DNA of 64,000 nucleotides from CAIZWU01 sp942492905 (lineage in GTDB: Bacteria; Verrucomicrobiota; Verrucomicrobiia; Verrucomicrobiales; V1-33). The stretch lies in assembly GCA_942492905.1 (NCBI GenBank), contig OW818657.1:1984001-2048000 (forward strand), written 5' to 3'. A model generated the notes under the pieces. The model had not been told where the DNA came from, did no database searches, and saw only the letters and a program-made list of their open reading frames with translations. Every line of letters starts with the position of its first letter. The stretch's first letter is position 1. Position numbers and translations under genes: made by a program. Shown here piece by piece: positions 18,018 to 26,479 of the stretch.

Positions 18018-19031
18018 TTATTTGGCCCGGTAGCCCTCCCAGAGCCACTCCAAGGCACCGGGCAGGGTTTGCCGGGTGACCCGTCCGTCGGTGTGGCCGG
18101 CGTTTTCGGCAAAGACGTAGCGATAGGGATACCCTTTGGCTTTGAGGGCGGCAGCCATCCGTTGATTGGCCATGACCCAGTTATGGAGAGAGGCTTCGTC
18201 CCGTTTGGAGCCGTTGTCATTTTCGCTGACGTGGAGCCAGATCCGCAGCGGCTTTTTTTCCGACTGAGGGATCAGGTGTTCGTGATATTCCCAGGCGCCG
18301 TGGGGGGATTCCGGATTGGGCGGGGACTGCTGGTCCACATAGGTGCCGGAATACGTCAGGACTCGGCGGTAAAGATCCGGCCGGAACCACGCCATGGTGA
18401 AGGCGGCGGCTCCTCCGGAACTGCCGCCCATGGTGGCGCGGCCCTCCGGGTCGGTGGTGAATTTCACCTTGTAGTCAGCCGCGATTTTCGGGAGGACTTC
18501 GCTCTCGATGAATTCGGCATATTGGCCGGAGACCGTATCGTATTCCAATCCGCGCTGGCTGCCTTTGGAGTCGCCCCCTCCGGAGTTGATCATGATGGCG
18601 ATGAGAGGTGGAACCCGGCGTTTGGCGATGAGGTTATCCAGGATGGTGGGCAGGAAACTGCGGTAGCCCATGCCATCCTGGGCGATCAGAAAAGGCGCCT
18701 CCTTGCCCGCCCGGTATTGCTTGGGAATATAGACGGCCACTTTCCGCTCGTAGGGCACGGTGCCGGGCTGGCCTTTGGCAATGCCCGGGTAGATTTTGCT
18801 GTCCCCGGATTTCATGGTGAATTCGTGGACGGTGCCTTGGGGGACGTTGGATTTGGCCAGTTCCGGGGCATCGGCATAGTCCGGACCGATGGTGAATTCC
18901 ACCTGATCGGTGCTGCGGGCCGGGGTGGCTTTTTTGGCTGGCTCCTCCGCCTTGGATGAGGCGGTAAGCGCCAGGGCCAGCGCCAGGCAACCGTGGAGGC
19001 GACGGGAGAAAAGAGGGAGATGTTGGATCAT
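18018..19031 (-). CDS. Exported esterase of the enterochelin-esterase/alpha-beta hydrolase type
   Basis: Protein of 337 residues starting at Met MIQHLPLFSRRLHG, chosen because it begins a signal peptide (hydrophobic LALALALTASS); the in-frame extension upstream is not family-like. After the export signal, a beta-sheet N-terminal part precedes an alpha/beta-hydrolase core with the nucleophile elbow MGGSSGGAAA, an acid candidate in the VSENDNG segment and the histidine in NAGHTDG. The fold class includes ferric-enterobactin esterases, feruloyl esterases and acyltransferases, so the substrate cannot be named. The periplasm or outside is the likely location. Divergent from murJ, 209 bases apart. 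Confidence 0.83.
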   Translation of the reverse strand: MIQHLPLFSRRLHGCLALALALTASSKAEEPAKKATPARSTDQVEFTIGPDYADAPELAKSNVPQGTVHEFTMKSGDSKIYPGIAKGQPGTVPYERKVAVYIPKQYRAGKEAPFLIAQDGMGYRSFLPTILDNLIAKRRVPPLIAIMINSGGGDSKGSQRGLEYDTVSGQYAEFIESEVLPKIAADYKVKFTTDPEGRATMGGSSGGAAAFTMAWFRPDLYRRVLTYSGTYVDQQSPPNPESPHGAWEYHEHLIPQSEKKPLRIWLHVSENDNGSKRDEASLHNWVMANQRMAAALKAKGYPYRYVFAENAGHTDGRVTRQTLPGALEWLWEGYRAK

Positions 19032-19240
19032 GGGAAAATGACAGGGAATGGATACTCTGCATGCCATACGCGCAGCCGGCCGGAATCCATTCGATATTTG
19101 GAAACGCACGACCGTCTGGAATTGCCATGGCGTGGGTTGGCGATGGCACGGGCTGATGGCGCAAGGAGCGGGCTTGGAGGGCGGTCCCTCTGTTGACGGG
19201 GCCATCCAAACCGTGTGAGTAGGCTTGGTAAATTTCCTTC

Positions 19241-20893
19241 ATGTCCCAGATTCCTGATTCGCTCGCCGCCGGTGCCCCGTCTCCCTTGGAGTCTGCCAAG
19301 CCGGAGGAAAAATCGGCGGGGGCGAAGGCGACGGGGATGGTGGCACTGGCGATCATGTGCAGCCGGGTTTTGGGATTGATCCGGGAACTGGTTTTTGCAG
19401 CCTTGTTTGCGCCGGGACTGCGGGACTGTTTTACGGTGGCGTTCCGCACGCCGAATATGCTCCGCGATCTCTTCGCGGAAGGGGCGCTGAGCACGGCCTT
19501 TGTGACCGTTTTTTCGCAGAAGCTGAAAACGGAGGGCGATGGGGCGGCGTGGCAGTTGGCGCATCGGATTCTCAGCCTGGCAGCGGTCTTCATGAGCCTG
19601 GTTTCCATCGCGGGGGTGCTACTGTCCCCTTGGATTGTCCGGCTGCTGGCCGGCGGGTGGGCCAGTGAGGAATGGAAAATCCCGTTCACGGTGACGCTGG
19701 CCCAGGTGATGTATCCCTTTATCCTGATGGTCTCGCTGGCGGCGTTGGTGATGGGGATTCTGAACAGCAAAAAGGTGTATGGCGTGCCGGCGATGGCCAG
19801 CAGCTTCTTTAATATTGTGAGTATTGTGGGGGGCGCGGGAATTGGTTATCTGATGGACCCGACCTTCGGGTGGAAGGCGATGATTGGATTCAGCATCGGG
19901 ACATTACTGGGGGGCATGGCGCAACTCGGGGTGCAGCTTCCTGCGCTTTGGAAACTGGGTTACCGGTTCAAGTTCAGCCGGGACTGGAAGGACTCCGGGG
20001 TGCGGCGGATCCTGCAATTGATGTGGCCGGCGGTGATTGCAGGGAGTGCTGTGCAGGTGAATGTGCTATTGAATACGATTTTTGCCTCGCATCTGGAACT
20101 CAAGGATGGGCCGGTGTCCTGGTTGAATTATGCGTTCCGGCTCATGCAACTGCCGCTGGGAGTGTTTGGAGTGGCTGTGGCCACCGTAACGCTTCCGGTA
20201 TTGTCGCGGGTGGCGACCGATGGCATCACGGAAAAATTCCGGAGTGTGCTGGGGGCCGGGAACCGGCTGGTGCTGTTCCTGACGCTGCCGTCGGCAGTGG
20301 GATTGTTTGTGATGGCGGAGCCGATCATTTCATTGCTCTACGAGCGCGGAAAATTCACCCACTATGAAACCCTGGCCACCGCCGCCGCCTTGCGTTGGTA
20401 TGCCGTCGGGCTGATTTTTTATGCCTGTATCAAGGTGATCCAGCCGGCCTTTACCGCGATCGACCGCCGCTTTATTCCGATGTATGTGGCGCTGGGGTCC
20501 ATTGCCCTTAATGCCGCTCTGAATTCGGTTTTTGTGTTTTATTTCCGGCTGGGGCATGAATATCTGGCACTGAGCACGGCGGTGATCGCGGCGACGAATT
20601 TTTCGTTGCTGTATTTCATGATGACCCGCATCGCCGGAGGCCTGGAAGGCGGGAAATTGTTGGGAACGCTGGCCAAACTGATCCCCGCCGTGGTGCTGCT
20701 GGGAGCGGTGGCGTGGGCCGGCAATCACTGGGTGCTGCAGGGCTGGGCGGGTTTTGGTCTGATCCGGCGGGCGGTGTCGCTGGGTGCGGTGCTGGCCGCT
20801 GCCGGAGGCGCCTATTTCGCCGCGGCCCATCTCCTCAAAGTGGAGGAGGCAGGCCAGTTCCTCGGAATTGTGAAGCGGAAGGCCCGCCGCTGA
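19241..20893 (+). CDS. murJ: Lipid II flippase MurJ (MviN)
   Basis: Protein of 550 residues with many hydrophobic helices, matching the MviN/MurJ family. Diagnostic stretches are SRVLGLIRELVFAALFAPG, DCFTVAFRTPNMLRDLFAEGAL and the C-terminal PAFTAIDRRFIPMY. MurJ flips the undecaprenyl-linked peptidoglycan precursor lipid II across the inner membrane. The N-terminal cytoplasmic lead of about 30 residues (MSQIPDSLAAG...) is a little longer than in E. coli MurJ (511 residues). No strong ribosome-binding site is visible. The gene converges on aat with a 15-base gap. Confidence 0.95.
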   Translation: MSQIPDSLAAGAPSPLESAKPEEKSAGAKATGMVALAIMCSRVLGLIRELVFAALFAPGLRDCFTVAFRTPNMLRDLFAEGALSTAFVTVFSQKLKTEGDGAAWQLAHRILSLAAVFMSLVSIAGVLLSPWIVRLLAGGWASEEWKIPFTVTLAQVMYPFILMVSLAALVMGILNSKKVYGVPAMASSFFNIVSIVGGAGIGYLMDPTFGWKAMIGFSIGTLLGGMAQLGVQLPALWKLGYRFKFSRDWKDSGVRRILQLMWPAVIAGSAVQVNVLLNTIFASHLELKDGPVSWLNYAFRLMQLPLGVFGVAVATVTLPVLSRVATDGITEKFRSVLGAGNRLVLFLTLPSAVGLFVMAEPIISLLYERGKFTHYETLATAAALRWYAVGLIFYACIKVIQPAFTAIDRRFIPMYVALGSIALNAALNSVFVFYFRLGHEYLALSTAVIAATNFSLLYFMMTRIAGGLEGGKLLGTLAKLIPAVVLLGAVAWAGNHWVLQGWAGFGLIRRAVSLGAVLAAAGGAYFAAAHLLKVEEAGQFLGIVKRKARR

Positions 20894-20908
20894 GCGCGGG
20901 CAGAGGCC

Positions 20909-21514
20909 TCAGCTGAAGGAGCAGTGCAGATTCAGGGCTTTGTTGAGCCGCTTCAGATAGGTGGACCGGGGAATCTCGTGGGCGCCGAACTGGGTCAGGT
21001 GCTCCGTCACCCATTGGGTATCCAGCAGGACGAACCCGCGCTCATCAAGCCGGTTGACGAGGTGGGCGAGGGCGACCTTTGAAGCGTTGGGAACCCGGCT
21101 GAACATGCTCTCTCCGAAAAATGCCCCACCCATCGCGAGGCCATAGAGTCCCCCGACGAGAGCGTTGTCCTGCCAGATTTCCACGGAGTGGGCGAATCCC
21201 AATTCGTGCAGTTTGACATAACTGCGGTGGATCATGTCGCTGATCCAGGTGGACTCACGGTCGGCACAACCCTTCATGACGGCTCCGAAAGCCGTGTCGA
21301 AACGGACGTCGAATGGATTGTTCCGCAGCACTTTTTTCAAACCGTGCGGGATATGGAATTCCTTGATCGGAATGATGCCGCGGGGGTCCGGGGAAAACCA
21401 GCCCATTTCCCCATTTTCCATGGCCATGGGGAACATCCCGCCGGCATAGGCTTCCAGCAGCAGATCCGGCGCAATGATCGCGGTGTCACGGGAGGGGGGG
21501 ACAGAACGGGCCAT
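20909..21514 (-). CDS. aat: Leucyl/phenylalanyl-tRNA--protein transferase
   Basis: Protein of 201 residues, the usual length of the Aat family. Family blocks are YAGGMFPMA, WFSPDPRGIIP, TWI, HSVEIW, LVGGLYGLAMGGAFFGESMFS and FVLLDTQWVTEHL. The enzyme adds Leu or Phe to the N-terminus of proteins beginning with Arg or Lys, marking them for ClpS/ClpAP degradation (bacterial N-end rule). It shares no operon with Clp genes here. The upstream neighbour on the opposite strand is murJ, and the ABC permease gene ends 19 bases before its start region. The assignment is secure. Confidence 0.95.
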   Translation of the reverse strand: MARSVPPSRDTAIIAPDLLLEAYAGGMFPMAMENGEMGWFSPDPRGIIPIKEFHIPHGLKKVLRNNPFDVRFDTAFGAVMKGCADRESTWISDMIHRSYVKLHELGFAHSVEIWQDNALVGGLYGLAMGGAFFGESMFSRVPNASKVALAHLVNRLDERGFVLLDTQWVTEHLTQFGAHEIPRSTYLKRLNKALNLHCSFS

Positions 21515-21533
21515 GGTGTTGCTGGAAAGGAGG

Positions 21534-22517
21534 CTAGAGATCGCGACGGTTCAACAGCACGATGGCTGCGATCAGGGTAAGTCCACAGAAGCCGGTGGTA
21601 ACGAGGACGGCTTCACTCAGTTTCAGCGGCGTGACCGGTGGCGCCGGCACCTCGGTGGTCGCATCCAGCACTTCGGCGGCGGCGGCTCCCACCCGCAGAT
21701 TGCCGATGCGCCAGCGCCGCACCAGATCGCGGAAGGGCCGGGGGCCGCTCAGGCGGATCGCCCGGCTCATGCCTTCCATCAGCTCGTGGGTGCGGGGGAG
21801 GGGCCAAGTCACAATCTGGAGCGCCAAAGGACCTGCGGTGACGGATGGCGCCATGGCTTTTAATTCCGCTTCTTCCTCCACTCCGGCAGGGTGCGAGACC
21901 GCATCCTGCAGCGCCATCACGCTGGAGGCGAAAATCAGGGTGACCACCAGCGAAGCGGAGGAGGACTTTGTCAGGACGCCCAGCATCACCGTCACTGCGG
22001 CCAGGGCCGAGAAGAGGAGCAGGGCAAAGGGGAGGGCAAGGAATAGCCGGATTTCCCAGACTCCGAGTCGCCAGCCCAGGGTCAGAAACAGTCCGGTGAC
22101 GCAGATCAGAGCGGGAATCGCGGCGAAGATAACGCCGCCCGCGAAGCGGCCAAGAAGGACGGCGGCTCTGCTCTGGGTTTTCGTGAAGAGCAGGGCGGCT
22201 TGGCCGGACTTCAGCGTTTTGGGCACCACGGAGGCCATGCTGAACAAGGCCAAGAGGGGCGCGGCTCCGGCCACCCACCATTGCGTGGCCCGTTGCACTA
22301 CGCCGAAAAACAGAGTGGTCTCCCAGGGCGATCCCTTGACGAGGTAGCCGCTCGGCCATGACTTCAGGCCAAAACCCAGCGACCAACCAGTCCCGTGACA
22401 GCTCATGGACGCCACCACCAGCACCACCAACACGGAAAGCCACACGTTGAGCCAGAAGAGCCGCCGCCGGCACAACAGGGTCAGCGTATCATAAGCGATG
22501 GCGATAAGTGAACTCAA
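21534..22517 (-). CDS. ABC-2 type transporter permease
   Basis: Protein of 327 residues with about six hydrophobic helices: residues 20-40, 85-110, 125-150, 160-180, 185-205 and a final one near 300-320 (VLVTTGFCGLTLIAAIVLL). Helices 5 and 6 are separated by a soluble loop of about 90 residues. The second gene of a two-gene unit behind the ATPase at 22581, with a 63-base gap. It resembles ABC-2 permeases of the NatB/YhaP sort by layout only. The exported substrate cannot be told from the sequence. A C-terminal NRRDL motif is typical of ABC-2 permeases (NRRDL/NRRDI). Confidence 0.82.
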   Translation of the reverse strand: MSSLIAIAYDTLTLLCRRRLFWLNVWLSVLVVLVVASMSCHGTGWSLGFGLKSWPSGYLVKGSPWETTLFFGVVQRATQWWVAGAAPLLALFSMASVVPKTLKSGQAALLFTKTQSRAAVLLGRFAGGVIFAAIPALICVTGLFLTLGWRLGVWEIRLFLALPFALLLFSALAAVTVMLGVLTKSSSASLVVTLIFASSVMALQDAVSHPAGVEEEAELKAMAPSVTAGPLALQIVTWPLPRTHELMEGMSRAIRLSGPRPFRDLVRRWRIGNLRVGAAAAEVLDATTEVPAPPVTPLKLSEAVLVTTGFCGLTLIAAIVLLNRRDL

Positions 22518-22580
22518 ACCGGTGAATTTGCTAAGAAGGAATAGAGGCTATATCATCGATCCGGGATCGCGCCACAGGGA

Positions 22581-23558
22581 TCAGTCGTCGGGTTCCCGGG
22601 TTTTAAATTGCCCGCCGGTGCGGATGGCCTCCATGAAAAGCTCCTCCAGCGACTGCCGGGCGGGGGCCACGGAGAGCAGAAGATAACCATCCTGCCGCAG
22701 GGCATCCACCACCGGCTGCACCAGCTGGGGGCGCCGGGTGGGCAATTCAATGTGGCTTTCCACTCCATCAGGCGTCAGGGCCACCGTGCCGCCCAGTCGA
22801 TGGATCAGGTCCATCAGGCCAAAGTTATCCAGGAGATTGCCCGCGACCGCGATTTCGTAACGGCAGCTCTCAATGGTCAGCTCCTCCAATGAACCCTGAC
22901 GAACTACCCGGCCCCGCATCAGGATGGCCATGCGGTCGCAGATCATCTCCAGCTCGCCCAGCAGGTGGCTATTGACGAAGACGGTCTTTCCTTCGCGTTT
23001 GAGATCGCGGATCAGGTCGCGGATTTCCTTGCGGCCCACCGGATCCACTCCGTCGGTCGGCTCATCCAGAAAGACCAATTCAGGATTCCCCATCAGTGCA
23101 TAGGCGACCCCGAGACGTTGGCGCATGCCTTTGCTGAAATGTTGGGGACGGTCATTCCTCCAGGCTTCCAGGCCGGATATTTTGAGGAGTTCAGTGACCC
23201 GCCGGATGCGTTCCCGTGGGACCAGTCCATGCAGGCGACCGGCAAAATCGAGGACTTGACCGGCGGTATGATGCTCCGGCCACGAGGCGTTTTCCGGCAA
23301 ATATCCCAGCAGGCTGTTGACTTCGGGGTCCCCGACGGGAAAGCCGAGCACGGTGCCCCGGCACGCGGTGGGATGGACGAGGCCGGTGAGGCACTTGATG
23401 AGGGTGCTCTTGCCGGCCCCGTTGGGTCCCAGCAGTCCATAAATTTCCCCGCGCTTCACCCGCATGGAAAGACCATCCAGCGCCTGCACGCCATTGGAAT
23501 AGACCTTGGTCAGGGATTTCAGATCTATGGCGAGATCGATGGACTTAACTTCCGGCAT
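22581..23558 (-). CDS. ABC transporter ATP-binding protein
   Basis: Protein of about 325 residues if started at MPEVKSIDLA (base 23558), chosen because the domain begins there; in-frame Met codons at 23573 and 23615 would add 5 or 19 residues. It has Walker A GLLGPNGAGKST, Q-loop region LGYLPENAS, signature HFSKGMRQRLG, Walker B LVFLDEPTDGVDP and switch His in VNSHLL. The C-terminal extra domain (about residues 215-325) is of the kind found in NatA/DrrA-type exporters. Forms an exporter with the permease encoded downstream. Confidence 0.9.
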   Translation of the reverse strand: MPEVKSIDLAIDLKSLTKVYSNGVQALDGLSMRVKRGEIYGLLGPNGAGKSTLIKCLTGLVHPTACRGTVLGFPVGDPEVNSLLGYLPENASWPEHHTAGQVLDFAGRLHGLVPRERIRRVTELLKISGLEAWRNDRPQHFSKGMRQRLGVAYALMGNPELVFLDEPTDGVDPVGRKEIRDLIRDLKREGKTVFVNSHLLGELEMICDRMAILMRGRVVRQGSLEELTIESCRYEIAVAGNLLDNFGLMDLIHRLGGTVALTPDGVESHIELPTRRPQLVQPVVDALRQDGYLLLSVAPARQSLEELFMEAIRTGGQFKTREPDD

Positions 23559-23593
23559 AACAAAGGCGAGCATTCCGTGGCAGGAGAGCCGGG

Positions 23594-24406
23594 TCAAGAA
23601 CCAAACCCGGTCCATCCCGTCACCCGGCGCAGGGCGGTGAGCCGGTGGGAGAGGTGCCCGGTTTCCCGGACGACGATGCCGCGGGCGGTCAGTGCATCCA
23701 CTCTGACGTATCCGCTGGAATGCAGCACTTCGCCTCCACCGAGGACCAGACCGACATGCCGGCCACCGTCACGGGTGCCGTCAAAAAAAGCGAGGTCTCC
23801 CGGCTGCGCCTCATGCAGGGAAGTCACCTCGGTCCCTTCGTCCACCTGGGTGATGCAGTCGCGCTGGATGCAGACCCCCTGGTGAAGCAACAAGGTCTGC
23901 ACCAGCCCCGAGCAATCGATTCCCCAAAGCGTCCGGCCGCCCCAGAAGTAGGGGGCATGGACGTAGCGGCCAGCTTCCGCCAGCAGGTTTCCCCAGTGGG
24001 CGGCGGCGGGAACGTGATGTACCGCGCCACTCCATTCCCAGATTTCTCCGCCGATTGAAAATCTGCCGTCGCCCCATTCCGGAAGCGGCGTGCCGGAGGG
24101 AAGCAGGCGACGTTCCTGCCCACAGACTGCCCAGCCCATTGTCTCTGCCGTGAGCACGCGTGCGGCCGCGGGGGGAGCCGCCTGGGGAGCCGCCTGGGGA
24201 GCGGTAAACTGCCGGGAATCCACCCAGCCATCATAACCATCGTGAAGCAGCCGCACCTGCCAGAGTCCACGGTTTTCATCAAGGATCTCCACCCCTTCGC
24301 CGAAGCGCACCTGAGTGGTCATTTCACTCACCATATCTGCAAAGCGACGTACGGGCACCACGGCCAGCCGGCAGATGGCAAAGGGTAACGGAGGCATAGG
24401 CATCAT
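23594..24406 (-). CDS. NlpC/P60 family peptidase with SH3-like domains
   Basis: Protein of 270 residues starting at MMPMPPLPFAICRLA, the usual start of YkfC-type dipeptidyl-peptidases; earlier in-frame Met codons would overlap the upstream gene. Two SH3b-like regions (about 8-70 and 85-130) are separated by a PQAAPQAAPPAAA linker. The NlpC/P60 domain has the nucleophile Cys165 in GIDCSGLVQT, His217 in GRHVGLVLG and His229 in EVLHSSG. The family cleaves gamma-D-glutamyl-diaminopimelate bonds in peptidoglycan peptides. No signal peptide is obvious, so a cytoplasmic peptide-recycling role is more likely than wall lysis. Confidence 0.88.
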   Translation of the reverse strand: MMPMPPLPFAICRLAVVPVRRFADMVSEMTTQVRFGEGVEILDENRGLWQVRLLHDGYDGWVDSRQFTAPQAAPQAAPPAAARVLTAETMGWAVCGQERRLLPSGTPLPEWGDGRFSIGGEIWEWSGAVHHVPAAAHWGNLLAEAGRYVHAPYFWGGRTLWGIDCSGLVQTLLLHQGVCIQRDCITQVDEGTEVTSLHEAQPGDLAFFDGTRDGGRHVGLVLGGGEVLHSSGYVRVDALTARGIVVRETGHLSHRLTALRRVTGWTGFGS

Positions 24407-24452
24407 CTCCCGCGAATCATGCGGCAATCCGGCGGATGCACAAGCCATGCCA

Positions 24453-25019
24453 TCAGGCCGGTGGCAATACCTCCACGATGTCCGCGAAGGCGGTGCCGTC
24501 GGCATGGCTCAGGACATTGCACCGGCCAAACAACGACACTCCGGGCATGGTGCCCAGAAGCCGGGCCATATGGGGATCCGCTTCCAGGCAAAAATAACCG
24601 GAGGGCGCACTGGTGTGCGGGATGCCCTCACTTTCCAGAATCGCCCCCAGCGGAGCGCTGCCCCCGCGGATCAACTCCTTGACGTGCGGGGGGAATCCTT
24701 CCAGATGAATTCCAATTGCCCCGTACTCGACGGGACGGTCCTCACAAGTCAGGACCACCTCCCGGATGACATATTCCGGGGTATGGTCCTCCGTCACCAC
24801 GGTCAGTTGCGGGGCGCTGCCATGATGATTTCTCAGGCGGGGTGTCATGTCGCTCTGGTGCACCAGCAGGTGATGCTGCGGCTCCGGCACGGCGGAACCT
24901 TCCAGGAAGCCCAGCCGCGGCAAATCCAATTCCAGCCGGCCATAAAAAAACATCAGCGGCATCAGCAGATCCAGCTGATGATCGTTGGGGGGAGGGAGGA
25001 TGCCGGATTCGGATAACAT
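24453..25019 (-). CDS. Chorismate-lyase-like fold protein of unknown function
   Basis: Protein of 188 residues. The pattern LLVHQSDMT...REVVLTCEDRPVEYGAIGIHL...IRGGSAPLGAILES...SLFGRC...ADIVEVLPP is like the UbiC/chorismate-lyase fold, in which the Arg-containing strand and the PLG-IL segment surround the active site. True chorismate lyases convert chorismate to 4-hydroxybenzoate and pyruvate. The catalytic residues were not identified with certainty, so an enzymatic role is an inference. It lies 46 bases upstream of the NlpC/P60 gene on the same strand and is probably cotranscribed with it. Confidence 0.6.
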   Translation of the reverse strand: MLSESGILPPPNDHQLDLLMPLMFFYGRLELDLPRLGFLEGSAVPEPQHHLLVHQSDMTPRLRNHHGSAPQLTVVTEDHTPEYVIREVVLTCEDRPVEYGAIGIHLEGFPPHVKELIRGGSAPLGAILESEGIPHTSAPSGYFCLEADPHMARLLGTMPGVSLFGRCNVLSHADGTAFADIVEVLPPA

Positions 25020-25232
25020 GTGCGGTGAAATGGGGCTGACACTGTGGACGCTGGGAGGCAGGGCCTTCTTTCAGGATGAGGGAAGGGTGGCTGGATGGTG
25101 GACGGGCGCTTCCTGCGAGCGACGGTGGGTTGCGGCGGTGTGCCTTTTTATTTACAGGGGGATTCCCTTGGCTGAAAACAGGTGTTTTGCCGGGGGCGGC
25201 CGGCGGATTCACGATTGCTCCGGCGGCCATGA

Positions 25233-25736
25233 ATGGCTATTAATAAAAATCAAGCCATGGCCAAGGAAAATCCTGTCGTCGAAATCCAAGTGAAAGCGGT
25301 CTTCCCGACCAGCGGGGGATGTGCGGTCTTCCTCGGCAATTCCCGCAAGATCTTTGTGATTTATATCGACCACAGCGTCGGACTGGCCATCAGCATGGCC
25401 TTGCGGCAGGAAGCCCGGGAACGGCCCCAGACCCATGAACTTATCGGTAGCGTGCTGGCCGGACTGGGAGCCAAAGTGGACCGGGTCATCATCAATCATT
25501 TTGCCGACGGTGTCTATTATGCCCGGCTCATTCTGGTGGCGGAAAACGAACTGTATGAGCGCAAGATTGTCGAAATTGATGCCCGTCCCAGCGACAGCAT
25601 CGCTCTCGCCGTCCAAGCGGGAGCGCCCATTTATCTGACCCGGGAGGTCTGGGAAGCGGTGGAGGACGTTACCGAACTTTACCAGAAAATGGAGCAGCAG
25701 GATTTCTCCGAACCGGGAGCGGAACCGGAAGTTTGA
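25233..25736 (+). CDS. Bifunctional nuclease (BFN/DUF151) domain protein
   Basis: Protein of 167 residues, or 159 if started at the second Met (base 25257, MAKENPVVEIQ); neither has a ribosome-binding site. The blocks VFPTSGGCAVFLGN, KIFVIYIDHSVGLAIS, THELIGSVLAGLGAKVDRVIINH, YYARLILV and IDARPSDSIALAVQAGAPIYL are the signature of the bifunctional-nuclease family. Members have been described with RNase/DNase activity, but most are uncharacterised. The acidic C-terminal tail (EQQDFSEPGAEPEV) is typical. Single gene that converges on the Lon-domain gene. Confidence 0.88.
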   Translation: MAINKNQAMAKENPVVEIQVKAVFPTSGGCAVFLGNSRKIFVIYIDHSVGLAISMALRQEARERPQTHELIGSVLAGLGAKVDRVIINHFADGVYYARLILVAENELYERKIVEIDARPSDSIALAVQAGAPIYLTREVWEAVEDVTELYQKMEQQDFSEPGAEPEV

Positions 25737-25767
25737 GGCCGCACCGGAAAACCCGGGCTGGTAATTC

Positions 25768-26394
25768 TCAGGGCTTGGCTGGCTTGGAACCGGGATGGGG
25801 CATCAACTCCAGGAGATAATCGAGCCGGTCTTCCACCTCAGTCATTCCCAGGAGGGGATAACGCGTGATCGCGTCCCTGATTAAATTCCCCGCCACAAAA
25901 TCCGCCAGCTGGCTGGGGTCGGCGAGTTTTTGCAGCTGGGTGGCCAGTTGCCGGCCGGTGTCCGTCCCGCGGCGGATCAGGTCCAGCACCCGTTCCAGCA
26001 GCACCTGGCTTTTAATTTCTGCGGAGGCAGGGTGCAGGCACTTCGTTTCCAAGGGCTCAATCCGGGCAATCCGGAACGGTTCATATTGCTCCCAGGAGAC
26101 GAACCGCACCCTCTGCATGCCTTGGAGCACCAGTTGGGATGTGCCGTCTGAATTCTTCACGCAAGCCCGCACCACTGACACCGTGCTGAACTCTCCGATC
26201 CGGTCGTCGGATTCCACCGCTTCATCATTTTCGGACGTAGCGAGGCTGCCGATGCAAAGTAAACGGTCCGTCTCCAGGGCATGTTTGAGCATCAGGCGAT
26301 AGCGTGGCTCGAAAATATTCAGCGGCAGCAATCCGTGAGGAAAAACATGACACTGCTCCAGCAGCATAACAGGAACGACAGGAGGGAGATTCAT
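25768..26394 (-). CDS. Lon N-terminal substrate-binding domain protein
   Basis: Protein of 208 residues started at MNLPPVVPVMLLEQ, where the domain begins; the 49-residue in-frame extension is not family-like. It shows PHGLLPLNIFEPRYRLML, the hallmark of the Lon LAN domain, then a strand-rich half and a helical C-terminal half (residues 110-200). There is no AAA or protease domain, so it is a stand-alone LAN protein, a class found widely without a settled biochemical role. Same strand as the nagB fusion, 85 bases downstream of it. Confidence 0.87.
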   Translation of the reverse strand: MNLPPVVPVMLLEQCHVFPHGLLPLNIFEPRYRLMLKHALETDRLLCIGSLATSENDEAVESDDRIGEFSTVSVVRACVKNSDGTSQLVLQGMQRVRFVSWEQYEPFRIARIEPLETKCLHPASAEIKSQVLLERVLDLIRRGTDTGRQLATQLQKLADPSQLADFVAGNLIRDAITRYPLLGMTEVEDRLDYLLELMPHPGSKPAKP

Positions 26395-26479
26395 CACGCA
26401 AAAAGACCGACACCCTATTAACGCAGTGCCGCCCCGGCGGGATGCGGAGGACTGCAACGGCCTGCATTTCCCCGGGTAA

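Noticed and set aside
20883..20912. Inverted repeat GCCCGC...GCGGGC at the murJ 3' end
   Set aside because: The stem overlaps the stop region, has no T tract on either strand, and is not distinguishable from random GC pairing.
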